DNA from: Rudaea sp.
GTDB lineage: Bacteria; Pseudomonadota; Gammaproteobacteria; Xanthomonadales; Rhodanobacteraceae
Direction: 5' to 3'
DNA length: 5,146 nt
NCBI GenBank assembly: GCA_025934455.1
Contig: JAICYA010000172.1
Coordinates: 1 to 5,146 of the forward strand
Shown here: one piece after another, positions 3,826-5,146 of the stretch
Layout: each line of letters opens with the position of its first letter
Position numbering within the stretch: position 1 is the stretch's first letter
The notes under the pieces: generated by a model
Databases searched by the model: none
What the model was told of the DNA's origin: nothing
The model's input: the letters and a program-made list of their open reading frames with translations, nothing else
Program-made: the position numbers and the translations under genes

Positions 3826-5146
3826 ATGGATTGCAGGATGAACGTGAACCGACGCACGCTGCGTTTGTTGCCGCTCGCGGCCGCGCTGATGACGGCGGGC
3901 ATCACGCAGGCCACGCCGCTCAGTGCGCCCGTGCCCGCGGCGTGGAAGCCGGGCGACGGCCGCGCCGTAGCCGCCTTGTTCGCGGCGCTGGATGCGCGCG
4001 CCTTGCCGCGCACATCCGCGAGTGCGCCCGCGACGACGCTGACCGTGACCAGTTGCGCCGACGACAACGGCGCCGGCACCCTGCGCAGCCTGGTCACGGG
4101 AGCGGGCGAGGGCGATACCGTCGATGCCAGCACCTTGACCTGCGGTGCGATCGTGCTGGCGCAGGGCGCGATCCCGGTTTACCAGAACGACCTGACCATT
4201 GCCGGACCCGGCGCGAAGGCGCTCGCGGTCGACGGCGCAGGCCTGGATCGCGTCTTCGTCCACTACGGATACGGCACGCTCGACTTGCAAAACCTGACCG
4301 TGCGTAACGGCCTCGCGGTCGTCGCCGGCTATCACGTCACCGGCGGCGCCTGCGTCATTTCAAATGGTTATGTCCGGCTCGATCACGCGACGGTGAGCGG
4401 CTGCCTTGCGTCCGGCGAAGGCGCCTACGGCGGCGGCGTCACCGCACGCGGAGTGAGTCTTTATTCCAGCACGCTCACCGGCAACACCGCGCTCGGTTCG
4501 CATCCGAATACTTTCACGGCGGCGTACGGCGGCGGGGCAATGGCCTACCGCGGTCAGGCGTATCTTTACGAAAGCACGGTCAGCGGCAACCGCGCCACGC
4601 ACACGCTCAGCGACACGCACGGCAGCTACTGCACCGGCGGCGGGATTTTTTCCGATCTTGGCGGTTACGCCTACCGTTCCACGCTGAGCGGCAACTATTC
4701 CTTCGGCACCGGCGGCGGCCTCGCCACGCACGCGGGATTCGGCATCAGCGACAGCACCATTGCCGGCAACATGGCGCGTTACAAGACCGGCGGCGGCGTG
4801 TTCGCGCGCGTGTTCGATGCCATGCTCGTCAACAACAGCACGATCGCGGACAACAAGTCCGGCACGGCAGGTGCGGGAATCTATCTCATCGGCATTGTCG
4901 GCGCGCTGACCCTGCAGAGCAGCATCGTGGCGAACAACACGGTGGCAAGTGCGAACGCCGACATCGCCGCGATGGGTGCCTTCACAATCGGGGGATCGAA
5001 CAATCTCGTCACCGCGGCCGCGGCCAGCGTGACCTTGCCCGGCGCCACGCTGCAATCCGAACCGCGGTTGTGGCCGCTGGCAGACAACGGTGGGCCGACG
5101 CTTACCATGGCGCTGCAGGTCGGCAGCCCCGCCGTGGATGCGGGAG
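3826..5146 (+). CDS. Secreted parallel beta-helix protein, choice-of-anchor Q type (3' end beyond window)
   Basis: 440 codons are visible and the frame is still open at the right edge. Residues 1-29 form a Sec signal peptide: basic MDCRMNVNRRTLR, a hydrophobic LLPLAAALMTAG core and a likely cut after I26-T27-Q28-A29. A linker leads to LTVTSCADDNGAGTLRSLV (72-90), the opening block common in this family, with C77 and C106 a possible disulfide pair. Imperfect beta-helix rungs fill about 173-371. The segment with N392-N393-L394 and, at 413-440, PRLWPLADNGGPTLTMALQ then GSPAVDAG is the start of the choice-of-anchor Q C-terminal domain. Such proteins are exported and often surface-linked; function here is unknown, with adhesion or polysaccharide binding as possibilities. 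ATG 3838 (M5) is an alternative start in the same frame, but it lacks a properly spaced ribosome binding site. A C-terminal sorting signal may lie past the edge. Confidence 0.85.
   Translation, partial: MDCRMNVNRRTLRLLPLAAALMTAGITQATPLSAPVPAAWKPGDGRAVAALFAALDARALPRTSASAPATTLTVTSCADDNGAGTLRSLVTGAGEGDTVDASTLTCGAIVLAQGAIPVYQNDLTIAGPGAKALAVDGAGLDRVFVHYGYGTLDLQNLTVRNGLAVVAGYHVTGGACVISNGYVRLDHATVSGCLASGEGAYGGGVTARGVSLYSSTLTGNTALGSHPNTFTAAYGGGAMAYRGQAYLYESTVSGNRATHTLSDTHGSYCTGGGIFSDLGGYAYRSTLSGNYSFGTGGGLATHAGFGISDSTIAGNMARYKTGGGVFARVFDAMLVNNSTIADNKSGTAGAGIYLIGIVGALTLQSSIVANNTVASANADIAAMGAFTIGGSNNLVTAAAASVTLPGATLQSEPRLWPLADNGGPTLTMALQVGSPAVDAG
4420..4938 (+). other. Region of degenerate beta-helix rungs within the secreted protein
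   Basis: Six rungs each pair a glycine triplet with a serine/threonine-asparagine turn. Glycine triplets are at residues 202-204, 235-237, 271-273, 296-298, 322-324 and 349-351 (the last is GAG). The turns are STLTGN 215-220, STVSGN 250-255, STLSGN 285-290, STIAGN 310-315, STIADN 338-343 and SSIVAN 365-370. Turn-to-turn spacing is 35, 35, 25, 28 and 27 residues. A possible earlier, weaker rung is ATVSGC at 188-193. The repeats are clear in protein but not conserved as DNA, so they are old and structural rather than recently amplified. Confidence 0.75.

Noticed and set aside
4420..4938. GGCGGCGGC runs as a possible DNA tandem repeat or CRISPR-like array
   Set aside because: The runs encode glycine triplets of beta-helix rungs; spacing is irregular and intervening DNA is not repeated, so this is protein structure rather than a DNA array.
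3796..5055. Minus-strand open frames of 179 and 231 codons opposite the beta-helix gene
   Set aside because: The plus strand carries a signal peptide, regular rungs and a known C-terminal domain; the minus frames are antisense by-products of the GGC-rich repeats.

Overview
The window is GC-rich, densely packed bacterial chromosome. The gene families and their form (NudE, CysQ and MazG close to their gammaproteobacterial lengths, a short PilZ protein, a secreted beta-helix protein of the choice-of-anchor Q type, and a promoter placed for leaderless translation) suggest a gammaproteobacterium of the Lysobacterales/Xanthomonadales, perhaps Rhodanobacteraceae. This placement is inferred from protein character alone; there is no rRNA or other marker gene here. 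I see no mobile element, CRISPR array, tRNA or rRNA.

Left part (1-2463, all + strand). The window opens in the last 65 codons of an M16-type zinc peptidase, closed by a strong Rho-independent terminator (224-254). A three-gene run follows: nudE (286-846), cysQ (843-1646, ATGA overlap) and mazG (1657-2463, 10 nt after cysQ). All three enzymes hydrolyse nucleotides or nucleotide by-products: ADP-ribose/NADH-type dinucleotides, 3'-phosphoadenosine 5'-phosphate, and (d)NTPs including aberrant ones. The run therefore looks like a nucleotide house-cleaning operon, driven from a -10 element seven bases before the nudE ATG.

Middle (2464-3732). A 207-bp gap with three inverted repeats, two of them mutually exclusive, separates mazG from a MAPEG-family membrane protein (2671-3063, +) that keeps the glutathione-binding and catalytic residues of leukotriene C4 synthase. 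Its 3' end overlaps by 10 bp the end of a convergent minus-strand pair: a PilZ domain protein (3406-3732) followed one base later by a four-helix DUF486/DMT-type membrane protein (3054-3404).

Right part (3733-5146). A short divergent promoter region with a CGGCG tandem repeat leads to the longest gene in the window: a secreted parallel beta-helix protein of the choice-of-anchor Q type, which has a signal peptide, about six imperfect rungs and the start of the C-terminal domain. It runs off the right edge.

Overall these are mostly recognisable families. I found no convincing undescribed system. The points most worth a second look are the leaderless nudE start, the alternative hairpins after mazG, the intact MAPEG active site, and the repeat-containing divergent promoter between a c-di-GMP receptor and a secreted surface-type protein.
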